This document shows, in pieces, positions 11,901-22,000 of a DNA stretch of 64,000 bases. Source of the stretch: Datnioides undecimradiatus (Eukaryota; Chordata; Actinopteri; Lobotiformes; Datnioididae). The stretch is taken from positions 14,413,516 through 14,477,515 of the forward strand of contig WARS01000011.1 of NCBI GenBank assembly GCA_008933995.1, written 5' to 3'. Below the pieces are notes generated by a model. That model was given only the letters and a program-made list of their open reading frames with translations. It was not told the origin of the DNA and made no database searches. Both the position numbers and the translations under genes were made by a program. The stretch's first letter is position 1, and each line of letters opens with the position of its first letter.

Positions 11901-14900
11901 AGACTGCAGTGACAGAGAGCAAAACAGGTCAGAGTTTAAACGTCTGCAAAACGACAAAAAACGCCTCTGCCTCAGTACCACCAGAGAATTTATCACAATA
12001 CTGCCAAACGTGTATTGATGTTTTGCAGGAACCTGTGTCCCTGTATGTCGTGGTATTGATTATTTGTCCCATCCCCTTTGGGGAATATGGGTTTTAAAAA
12101 GGGTACAATCGTTGCTGTGGCAGGTAGATAATTGTGGGCCGGATTCTGTGGATGTCAATGTCAATATGTGCATCTCTGCAGTACATGAATGGTTGTTAGG
12201 AACACAATACACATCAACTACCAACATCAACTATCAACGAGTCATGTTTTAATTAGAAACACAGTCACTTTGTACTGAATAAATTAAGAATATAATTTAA
12301 GTAGCATATGGATCATAGATCTCTGTGTTGAAACCAAAAAACAAACCTGTGGGCAGCAGATCTTCAGAAGGTTGATGGTCTTTCCACAGACGTAAACGTC
12401 ATTGGCGATGTGTCTCAGGAAGATGGGCACACAATCCTCCACATCTTTGGAGATCAGAGTGTAGCCTTGGACCCAGAAGTGTTTGTCTGCAACAGAACAA
12501 AGACACCTATCACATGCAGTTCTACAATTCAAATGAATAAATAAAGTATTTTGATTGGGCCTTTATACTGCAGATAACAGCGCAACGCTCTCACAACAGA
12601 AGAAAGAAAAGAGGAGGAGTAATACTCCGCCTCAAACTTTTCCTTATTAGTATGACTTACGGGGCATGGCAAAACTCTGGCCGCTTGAATTAACACTTGG
12701 AAATTGTTAGCGCTTAGCTCAGTGATCCTAAGCAAAAAGCATAAGAGAACATGAATGCACTGAGCTTCCAGAGCTCTTTACAGAAAGCCTGCGGCTTGCC
12801 AAGAAAGCTTAGCTGCTGATTGCTTCCCTGGCCGGCGGACTTCGAGGAGAACAATGACATTTGTGTGTCCTCCAAAAAGCAGGAGCGAGAAGTGCAGAGG
12901 TTCACTGCAGGAGTTGATGAGGTGTAGCCGATGAGCAAATGAACCTCTTAGCCAGACAAAGCCGAGGTGATCGTCTGACCTTGAATGGGGTGTTGCCTGA
13001 CATGCAATATTTGGACAGGCTGTAATGATTTTTATGCAACCATATTTATGGAGCACTGTCAAAATGAAGCAGATACAGTGCGCAGGTGATTGGGGAAGAG
13101 GATTTCAGCAAAATGATTCTTTATTTTTTAAACAATTCGAATAACATGGGGCTGCAACTAACAGCTTCTCAGTTTGTATATAATATTTTACAGATCCCCA
13201 GAGCCCAACGTCATATTTTGAAATGCACTGTTTTCTCAGTTTACTGTCAGATGACAAAGAAAATCAAGGAATGCTCAAAGTTTAAAAGTGGCTGCCAGCA
13301 AAATTTTGGCATTTTTACATAAACAAATGAAATCAAAATAAATCCCAGTGTTGATCGTCTTTCCACTTTCCACTTTTCTCTTATCTACAACATTCAGCAA
13401 CTTAAAACACTGAATCCAAAAAAAAAAAATGATATGATAATGATTTATTTCTGGTAAAGACAGATTATTTATTGTTGGAACTACAGCATTAACATTTAAT
13501 CAATCAGTTGTTCAAATTAAACATCTTCAGCAACGATTTTGATGAGCAATTCATCGTTTTAGTCCCTTTTCAAGCTAAACCAAGCCAAAACATCTGATGG
13601 TTCCAGGATAACTGATGTGAGAGTTCGCTGGTTTGTTGGCCTTTAATGCAAATTTAATGTAAATGTAAATTTGGGTGGGTTTTTTTTTTTGTCTTGTTAG
13701 TTGGATAGAAACAAGACATTTGATGACACATTTTACTCTTGTTTGCTCTCTTTTGTAGACCACATGATACATTTGTAAAAAGAGAAAATAATCTGCTGTT
13801 TTATTGATAGTAAAAATAAGGGTCAGCTGGAGCCCTCGCATTAAAAATTCGACTCCAGTTGTTGGAAACGAATGCTTTTTCAAATCAAACAGTAATTATT
13901 AAAATTAAATCTCAAGTCAGCCAGGTCCTGTAGAGAACAGATGGGTCTGTATTTATCTGCTCTGCAAGGATCATCTCCTACTGTCTCGACTCTGGTGAAC
14001 TGCTCTCCTTAAAGAGAAGCGTCTTTAATTGGACTGGAAAAAATTAATTCAGCTCATCCAGATTTGTCAAGGGCAATTACAGGAGAGGAAATGTAAAAAA
14101 AAAAAAGAAACTAATTTATTTCAGAAAATGTTTTGTTGTAGTCAGCGTGGTGTACCAACTGAAAAGAATAAAGTAACATTATCTGTTTGTGTTTGTCCCT
14201 GTGGCTTACAGAGCAGAGATGGCTCCGGTCCTCACAGCTGTGGTAGACCGATCCGTTTCCCACTGATTATCATCCAATAACTTCATGACATCCTTTATAG
14301 AAACAAGGACAAATCCAACTAGGCAATAAAGGCTGTAATGAAATCTATTTTTTCTCTGCTAGACAATCTGTCTGGTAGGCCTTTCATTTTCAAAAACTGC
14401 TGACTGAAGCCAAGGTGTTTATGCGACAGCACGACTGTGTGTGTGTGTCTGCGTGTGCGTGATCTCACCTCTACAGCCGAGATACTCCTCATTGACCTGG
14501 ATCATGAATTCTCCGTAAACATCTCGAAACACGCCGCTGTACACCCAGTCAGACACGAACCTAAGTGAAGCATGGCAAAAACAGTCAGACTCGGTCCTGA
14601 CAGAAAAGAAAAACGATCAATAGAGCAAGTTCTGCATATCAATGAAGTGAATTCATGTCCTTGGGTTATATAATTTTGCTCTGAAGACGTGTATCTGCAT
14701 GAGGAGCGTCGTGACTGACCGTGTGTAAGGTTCACAGCTGCTCTTCAGCAGCGACAGCAGGACCGGATAGTTCTCGTTACTGCAGTTATTCTGTGCTTCA
14801 TTGTACAGGTAGGACAGCAGTTTAACACCCTGAGGAGAGCCACACGGCACTAAGCTGACACCCCATCTGATAGGCTAAACACAGCCACGATGGATGACAT

Positions 14901-17900
14901 ATTGCAGTTTGCAGATAAAAGAGCACTCACCACAGGGAAGGTAGCCTGGCCTGCACCCAAAGGCCCATCTACACAGCACAGTTCTGACAGGTACCTTAGA
15001 TTAAAGGAAAGCAGAGATTTTTTTTGATCTTATGATATTTGCATCAAGGTCTTCTCTGTCAGGATACGAATGTGCTGTCGACTGGGCGAGGTTGAGGTTC
15101 AAAAGGTGTGAAATTAACACAAGACATCAGCAGAAAAAAGAAAAGGTTGACCTCACCTCAGCTGGCGGCCCACTTTGCGGAAGAGGAAGCCAATAGTCAA
15201 CAGGCTGAGGGTGGGAGGAGTGCTCAGAACACAAGCTCTGTAGTAATGCAGATACTTCCGCAGACCCCCAGTAAAAGCCTTATAGAGAAACGCAATCATT
15301 TTACATTTAATCATCCATTATTATCCATGCCTTTTTGACCTAATACGCCTTCATATTGTTGGACATTATTGCGGTTTTCCATTACCATTTAAACTGTATA
15401 AAAACTTTTTTCTCACACATGTATACTCTGATCTATGTGTGTGTTAATTTTAATGTTTATTTGTCTTTGCAGACTCACTTATACGTAATTGCCCCTCGAG
15501 GGACAAATACAATAATTTCTTTCTAACTAAACTGAACTGTTGACCACAAAAACTGTGCCACGCAGAACACGACTGTACAAGAGGAGGGTAAAATGTGTCT
15601 CTACAGTATAAATGATGATAATAATAATACACACATACCTGGAAGACTAGGCCTCTTTTGTCAGCGCTCTGCAGAGAAAAGCGGCTAAGCCTCAAGTAGT
15701 ATGTGCCGTACTGGGCCAGTTCCCCCAGGAGACGGGATACACTCTCGGGAGAGGCTCCTGACACGCACACGCCAGGTCTGACGTCAAAGTGAACACTCTG
15801 GAAAGGAGATTACATATTTACAGATGGTGGAGAAAATACAATGAATGACTGTACAGTCTAATAACATCCAATAAAACGGCCCCGCAGCAAAGCCATCTTT
15901 GTAAAGCTTATGATATTGAATTTTTGTCGAGGCTGTCAGAGTCACCTCCATGGTGATTTCTGAAGGTTTGTGGTGTTATTAGATTACATTGTGATACATA
16001 ATGAGGTGTTATGTTGTCCTTCCCATGGTTGTTTTATGAGAACTGGATACAAAGTTTCTAGACAGGACTCTTCTGGGGGGGACAAAAACAACACAGACTA
16101 TATTTTGCAATCTAGCGCAACACTTCCACAAACCACGGCCTCAGAGATTACCTCTGAGTTTAATAAAGGGCTCTCCGACAGTCACAACAAAACTTCTGCA
16201 GAAGTTGCATCTCGTGCAGGATTACATTTGATTGTACATGTGCACACGATACTGTGTCCACCTCCAGCATGTATGTTAATGGTGAAAGTCTTCTAGGGAG
16301 CGAGAACAGGATGGTATGAAAGTAAACAAGAGGAGATTCAGTTCATGCTGTAGATAAGTATGGTCTTCTGGAAATATAAAAACCTTATTGTAAAGAAAAA
16401 AGAAACTGAAGAGCTAAGCTGATTTTTTTTTCATTACATTAGTAAATACTTTATTTCCTCACAATTTAAAATATCCTGTCAGGCAACTCACTTGAACAAT
16501 CTTGTGACAATATGCTTTTATAAGTCAGCTGGGTTTGTTTATATCACATATGCACAGATTGTCCATTGATTCGGCTCTTAGATTCGCTACTCTTTGGTGC
16601 TTTGTAATTGTTTGCTGTCACAGTGTTTTTATCACTGCATTCACTTTTACCGCTTTAGTCTGACAGACCCCCCGAAACAACAGATCAATTGTATTTTACT
16701 GCCTTTAAGAGACTCATAAACAAAGATAATGAAATGCACCTGGTTGAGAGGGAAGGTTGTGGACGCCACTCCAATAAGGACGTTGAGGAGGTCAGACACC
16801 AGTTGTGTCTGAGAGTCCAGGGGCAGCGGGAGGAGAGGAGACGGTGTACTGTTGCTGACCACCCTCATCTCTCCCTCCCATAAACGATAGAGCTGGTCAA
16901 AGGCTTCCCTGCCTCCCTCTGTTAGGTAGAGAGACTCCCTTTTTCCCGGTGGGCTAGTAGACAAATTAGGTTAAGTATGACGTCGTATGGCAGAGTGAGA
17001 CAGGAAACATAGCTGACTATGAGTGGAGCTCTCCTAAAATTTAAAAAGGAGAGTGCAACAGTCATGGCACTTACCAGCCGACAGACTCCCAGCAGCGGCG
17101 CTTTCCGGGCTCAAACGTGCGGAGAGCCTCCCATATATCAATGTCAGGAATGGGGCTGGGCTCTGACTGAGAGTCCGGGGTCAGGTTGGAAGCTGACTGG
17201 AAGCCCTCATCCTCAGACTGATCTAAACAGGACGGGACCTGCACAGACAACAGTTAAGCTAGATGATGCCAGTGCATTACACCGACTAAGTGTTTAATTT
17301 AAACCAAAATCTAATACCTGCACATGACACATATGACTTAGGACTGAGCTGGCCATATGACAAAAACAACTCAAAATACAGATGATTTAGATATTTAGAT
17401 ACTTGACTGAGACTGTCTCATACCCTTAAAGCAAGCCCAGTTACATCAATATTACTGGGAACAGGAGGCAGGTCCAGTCTTATGTCCATGTCTGAGGTGC
17501 GAGTGTGCTGCAGTGCCCCAAACAGCGTCAGCCTGGTCTCTCTCTCAAATCTTTCTTCCCCTTCCAATTTAGTTCTAAGAGCCAGTAGTCCTGTTCCTGG
17601 AGGGGCATCCATTAACCTCTGAGTTCCACACAAACTCTCCAATGTCGCCCATTCCTGTGCACACACCAGACCCCATGCCCGGGCCTCTAGCCTCTGCAGC
17701 TCCTCGCTCTGGTAGCCCCAGGGTTGAGGCCTCCGCAACACGGGCCTCTCTCGCCTCATGTAGTCCCTGCTGAAGGAGGTTGGGGGAGGAGGTGCAGAAC
17801 CAGCTAGGTGCACCAGGAGATCAAGGACCGCGTCTACTTCCTTCAGGCCAGAGGATGCTCCCTCTGGCAGCCTCTCCAGCTGCTCCTCTAACCTCTCGGC

Positions 17901-18209
17901 TTCCTCCCGGCACCCTGACACCCGCAAGTCAAAACATATCATCAGGACTTTGTTTCTTGGTGGCGTATTAGCTATGGCACTTGGTCCTGAGGCAGACCCT
18001 TTGGTGCCATCTTGAAATAGCTTGGACAGCAGGGCACCGTAGGCACACTTCTTCAGAGCTCTTCTGAAAGCTTCTCTTGAGACTCCTCCCAGGGCACGGC
18101 GTTTCCATGACACCCCAGACAGGCTCGAGTCACACAGGGCACCTAGCAGCTCAGTGATGCTGCTGCTGTTGCAGCCCGGCTTCATGGGGTTGTTAGGGCT
18201 CGGGTACAT
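1824..18209 (-). CDS. tubgcp6: Gamma-tubulin complex component 6, 3' end beyond window
   Basis: Encodes a subunit of the gamma-tubulin ring complex, which nucleates microtubules at centrosomes and is needed for centriole duplication. Nineteen coding exons in transcript order: 18209-17424, 17238-17075, 16953-16740, 15797-15639, 15278-15157, 14994-14931, 14829-14720, 14560-14469, 12486-12347, 11173-11024, 10450-10369, 9874-9786, 8969-8854, 8008-7870, 7745-7647, 7535-5744, 5060-4899, 2965-2797 and 1965-1824. All introns are GT-AG, all junction phases agree, and the total is 4791 nt (1597 codons). Human TUBGCP6 is about 1819 residues, so roughly 220-290 C-terminal residues lie left of the window. 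Identification rests on the GCP N-terminal motifs (LSTPPTLSLLTIGFLF, YVCGKTINLLK), the GRIP2 motif (RHFLLMEDGEFAQSLSDLLF) and the HGHSSD-type repeats known only from GCP6. The ATG has a good context (ACC before it) and an in-frame TGA six codons upstream. Exon ends were placed by eye. Confidence 0.95.
4041..4073 (+). repeat. (TTTA)n microsatellite
   Basis: About eight uninterrupted TTTA units within a tubgcp6 intron. Confidence 0.9.
4509..4537 (+). repeat. Short GCTGAA-type tandem repeat
   Basis: AGCTGAAGCTGAGGCTGAAG followed by CTGAAGG gives about five near-identical six-base units in a tubgcp6 intron. Confidence 0.7.
5768..6677 (-). repeat. tubgcp6: In-frame tandem protein repeats of GCP6, about 11 units
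   Basis: Coding-sequence tandem array. Six units of 27 codons follow the pattern HGHxSDxxIKVGxxVSxVxxPLPSPx, starting with HEHVSDAHIKVG at 6677. Five units of a second class follow, of 29 codons, with pattern HGHSSDSxLGVGCVVxGxExxxxxLPGSA; the last is cut short at KGKGG. Human GCP6 is annotated with nine 27-residue repeats, so this array is longer and has a second length class. Serines after GH are the likely phosphorylated positions (inference). Confidence 0.93.
6936..7178 (-). repeat. tubgcp6: Degenerate upstream GCP6 repeat units
   Basis: Three consecutive blocks of about 27 residues align in register with the main array although their sequence is eroded. The first contains HPSYSHIAVGENMS, the second starts FGHASKSSFPLGQF and the third starts YGHPSHASVQLV. 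A non-repetitive acidic spacer of roughly 85-90 residues separates them from the main array. Confidence 0.7.
8113..8350 (+). repeat. Degenerate dispersed repeat, family C
   Basis: Contains CAGCTGCAGCGACGATTATT, TATCGATTAATCAATTAATC, TGTCTTGTTTTGTCCAGAGG and ATTCAGTTTACAATCAGAGA. This order matches a non-autonomous repeat abundant in percomorph genomes (CGATTAATCG ends and a GCTGCAACTAA start). Other copies: 11826-11870, 13146-13560, 43593-43690 and 51999-52230. Confidence 0.6.
9385..9460 (+). repeat. Family A fragment
   Basis: GCAGCTAAATAGCCAGATAT followed by TTCCCTCAGGAGTTGGTAGA, the central part of family A, in the tubgcp6 intron between the 9786-9874 and 8854-8969 exons. Confidence 0.5.
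11826..11870 (+). repeat. Family C end fragment
   Basis: GATCATTCAACTAATTGTTT followed by CAACCCTAC resembles the terminal part of family C. Confidence 0.4.
13146..13560 (+). repeat. Family C copy
   Basis: Starts GGGGCTGCAACTAACAGCTT, continues GCCCAACGTCATATTTTGAA and CTCAGTTTACTGTCAGATGA, and closes with CAACGATTTTGATGAGCAAT. It sits in the 1.9-kb tubgcp6 intron. Confidence 0.55.
17424..18209 (-). other. tubgcp6: tubgcp6 first coding exon (N-terminal region)
   Basis: A 786-nt exon (262 codons, phase 0 at its end) beginning MYPSPNN. It holds the SSSITELLGALCDSSL helix and the LKKCAYGALLSKLF motif, which resemble the start of vertebrate GCP6. An E/R-rich helix follows (residues about 100-120), then a proline-rich linker ending DLPPVPSNIDVTGLALR. 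The next exon continues VPSCLDQSEDEGFQSAS, an acidic serine-rich linker before the PDIDIWEAL motif. Confidence 0.9.
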
Positions 18210-18229
18210 GGTGACACTGTCGCCTCAGC
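18210..18229 (-). other. tubgcp6: tubgcp6 5' UTR segment with probable upstream intron acceptor
   Basis: The 20 nt before the ATG are preceded by an AG (18231-18230) after a pyrimidine-rich stretch, so the 5' UTR is probably spliced. A possible matching non-coding exon ends near 18563, before a GTAATT donor. The in-frame TGA at 18227-18225 rules out N-terminal extension through this segment. Confidence 0.4.
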
Positions 18230-18907
18230 CTGTATGAGCGACACAAAGTGGGGTAAAACGGTAACGTAATAAGAAACTGATATGTAACGCTGCCAGCGTA
18301 ATATAATAGTAAACGTCTTAGCTCTTAGCGCAATATAACAAACCGGACATACTCAGTCCAATCAAATTCTTTTACCAATACTTTTGGTTAACGACAAATA
18401 AACTAGACAGAAAAGAAATTGCACCAGGGCTAGTTAACGATGACAAGCTAAGCCAACATTTAGCTAGGTTAGCGTTCACTAGCGTATGTTATATTAAACC
18501 GCATACTGAATTTACAAGTTCAATGCCGTTACTACTACAAAAATATTTCCTAAATGAATTACCGTCTCGAGATGGTGTGTTCTCCGTTGACTCAGACAGT
18601 TTCAGTCTTGCACACAACCCAAGTAACTCATTCCTGTGCATGCTAACGTTTGCTGTTAGCAAAAACCCCAGTTCAGCTGGCTGTCCTGCCCAGCTGAAGT
18701 GTCAAGCATGAGCAGCCCATTAGGCGAGTCTTCCACACAGCTCCCAAAGGTGTTAATTAGTACGTAATCTCTTTGACAGCACATCAAAGCTAGATAGTAT
18801 GCTGTGATAATGTTGTCGTTTGCTAATTTCTAGCTAGACCCTTCATTCATCTTCCATCATCTGTCGCGGGGATACAACAAAATTAGAATCTGCCCCTTTT
18901 GAATATG

Positions 18908-18973
18908 ATTGGACAAGAACATGTTCAGCCTCCGACGATTGGCTAAGAATGTTACAGAGGCCACGCTGATTGG
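18908..18973 (-). promoter_or_regulatory. Triple CCAAT box (NF-Y type)
   Basis: CCAAT occurs on the minus strand at 18973-18969, 18942-18938 and 18912-18908. Start-to-start spacings are 31 and 30 bp. Phased CCAAT boxes about three helical turns apart are characteristic of NF-Y-bound mitotic gene promoters. Confidence 0.6.
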
Positions 18974-19044
18974 TCATTTTACTTGGTCAATCACGAGCAA
19001 CTAAAACTGTCATTTGCCACCGCGCTTTGCTGCATTCAAGTGAC

Positions 19045-19052
19045 GCGGGAAA
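19045..19052 (-). promoter_or_regulatory. E2F-type site TTTCCCGC
   Basis: Read on the minus strand the sequence is TTTCCCGC, a full match to the E2F consensus TTTSSCGC. It lies 72 bp upstream of the distal CCAAT box of the putative tubgcp6 promoter. Confidence 0.45.
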
Positions 19053-19060
19053 TAACGTAA

Positions 19061-22000
19061 ATAACAGCTTCCTAGTGTTTGTACCAATTTTTGGCGGACG
19101 TAATTGCCAAACATTGTATATTTATGAATGGTGTATGAATGCTGTATCACGTATTGAAGTGAGGTTACATTTAAAAACAATGAGTTTATGAGCTTATGAG
19201 TTTGATGAACCTAACCATTAAAATGCCATAATAGGGCACTTTGTACTCGTTTTGTAAATGTAAGATTACGTGGATTATTCTTTTAATGATTACAGGTTAG
19301 TTGAACATGATTCGTGAATGCAGCGGTAGAACAGAAACAGTTGCAAATCACACATAGTTCACTTCTACTAGTTAAGGTCAAGAATCATAAGACAGACTCA
19401 CGACAAGAACATTTCCCGTGGCTGTAGACGCTACTACACACCTGCACGTAGAACCTTGTCTCTCATTTCCGCCATGCAGCACCACACAATAATAGCGGCA
19501 ATCATGATGGTGATGACTTTGACTCATTATCTTAAGGGACTTTTTTAAGTATAACCTAAAACAATGTTGCCCATATTTACCTTTAAAGCGTTATTGGTCG
19601 CTGTATATGTTCATCTGGTTAAATCTGACCTAGCAGAGAATTCCTTTCAGATATGGACAACAGGAATTATTGTAGGAAACAATGATTCCTTTATTGTACA
19701 CAAATAAGCATTGTTTTAATATATTTATCACCATATCATTGTTAAATTTAACAATTTATGAACAGAACCTCCCTCTTAAATATATTCAGTTTTTTAAATT
19801 AGGTGTTGTTCTCTGGATGTGTGATCTGTAAGCAAATCTTTAAACACCATTTTCTGGTGTTACTGCAGTTATTATGGTGAGTAGGGTCACGGAGTGCATG
19901 TAAATACCCACACACTGTATATGAATAGTTTATCATGTGGGACATTTTAACCTAACCTTTACTGCAAGTTCAAAATAATCTTAAAACTGGCCTTAAAGAC
20001 AATTCCTTATCCTTAAAATGAAATATTACCAAAAACTATTTCATTCTCTAAGATTAAGAAAAAACTAGATACAATCAATCATTTTAAATGCCACTTTCAC
20101 TTTTTTTTCTTTAATTTGGAATGAGTTGAAAACCACTGTATATGGTATACAGTAGCTATGTAAATTGTGTTGTGGTTGTATGTTTATGTCCTTGTCTATG
20201 TTTACACTGTTCACATTTACATTAATGCACAAGACCCAAAAAGAGGAGAGCCACATCTCAGGGTTTCTACATATTTAAATAAATTAGTAAACAGTAGGAA
20301 ACAGAAAATTAATTGTAGAGGCATTTCTTTGTGCTGGAGGTTTGGTGGATTTACTAGCTGTAGCTAAAGTGCACAGATATATAGTCCTTTAAAGCACTAA
20401 AATTCATACATACAGACAAGACTTTCTATCATTTTAATATTCAAGGGTCTGTATTTGTGGCTTGTAACTGCATCTCTCAGACAAGTTGGCTGGTTCTCTC
20501 TCTCCTCCCAGTGCATTAAACTCAGCTATTAAGAGAGAGACTGGAGCCAACACCTGATATAGTCTGGGTCACTCTGGTTTACGGAACTTCTAAGTCAAAC
20601 CACTCTAAAATCATGTAGTTCCAAGTCTGTTAAAATGACAGCTGCCCTGGCAGGATACTTTAATTTGCTTTTCGATGATAGCTGAGCTTAGCAAGCCCCA
20701 AAATCAGTTGTCAGGTTTTAAATTATTCATCAGAGCAACTGTTTAAAATGACACCACACCATCATTGTTTTTACCTTCACCAAGTTCTCCTCCTCCTCTG
20801 TCCCTGGGGCAGAAGAAATCAAAGCCAAATCTCATTAGAAGGTTTGAAACATGTGGAAGTGAAACACAACCTGCTGGTAAACACAACCATCTCCTGCTGA
20901 AGGAGAGGTTGGCTGCTGTGTGCGAAGCGTCCCAGGAAGAGGAGCAGAAGCCAGCAACATGCAGATTTTAACCCAATTTCTTGTGTGAAACCCTGCAAAG
21001 AGGCTGACTTAAAATAATTATTTTTAGTGCGCATTGACATTGATTTCTAGACATTGAAGGGCACAGTTAGTCAGAAATCTTATCACAAGTGCAGAGCACA
21101 GCAAATAATATTGAATTTCAAAATGATGTAAGCTGCATGTCTTAATAGAAATATAAAGTACAGTATAGCCTTTGATTTTCCAACAGTGATCAAGGATAGT
21201 CTATAAGATGCAGAGCTTGCGATAATCAAGTGTAATCACTCCTGCTTTGGCAGCAGCCCTTGAAGTTGCTCTATCTGTTGCTGCATCAATGATCTGCTCC
21301 GTTAGAGGATCGCCTGCGCAGGCCTCTGGTCTGTCTTTGATATCCCCACCCCTGCGTCTGGGTTTGTTAAGCAGTAAGATGAGGCAATTTTGCCTTTCAT
21401 CTTTCTTTTTTCCAATTTCATTCTTAGCTGTCAGTACTTAATTAATGTTTTCGCAGCAATTTTTCAACCTTCACTGCCGATGACAGATATGCTGCGCGGC
21501 TATTTACATTATCAACTCGTCTCATGGAGCCAGACCTTAGCTCCTAGTCTGTATTCTGAGCCGTGTGACAGGAACCTGATGTGGCATTTGGGGAAAAGCA
21601 TCAGCAATCATAGGGTATGCTGCACATGAGGACTGATGCCATCAGGAAAGTCATTTGGGGTCATAAGGAGCACAAATATCTGAAGAAAACTGTCACATTC
21701 AGACACTTGGCCCTTGTAAAGTGATTGGTTGGTTTGGATAAGAGATCGTTTTTGTAAATCCACCCATTACTCCTGCCTGTGTGTAAGCTCTTAAGTGAAG
21801 GTATGTAATGAACTGTATAAATATAAAAACTTACAGCAAAGATTCAGTTTACGACAACAGGAAAGCAGCTACCAGCGGCAGGTGTTACTCTATCACCCAA
21901 GGTGATTTTAACTCATGCAATATGCATGGGAAGTGAGTGTTCAATTGAAGCAAATCAATATTCTAAAAGTGAAAGAAACACAGCAGATATGAAGGGCGTA

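Larger units (their letters stand above)
11024..16953 (-). other. tubgcp6: tubgcp6 GCP N-terminal (GRIP1) domain exons
   Basis: Eight exons encode the N-terminal GCP domain, which mediates lateral contacts between gamma-tubulin complex subunits. Recognisable landmarks are LYLTEGGREAFDQLYRLW, SGASPESVSRLL, LRKYLHYYRACVLSTPPT, the FVSDWVYSGVFRDVYGEF helix, GYTLISKDVEDCVPIFL and ANDVYVCGKTINLLK. The 14469-14560 and 12347-12486 exons are separated by a 1.9-kb intron that carries a degenerate dispersed repeat (13146-13560). Confidence 0.85.
18564..19060 (-). promoter_or_regulatory. tubgcp6: Probable tubgcp6 promoter region
   Basis: The region just upstream of tubgcp6 carries a cluster of motifs typical of cell-cycle promoters: three CCAAT boxes and a TTTCCCGC E2F-type site. 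No TATA box is evident. The transcription start cannot be fixed from sequence; it is likely between the CCAAT cluster and about 18.6 kb. Confidence 0.5.
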
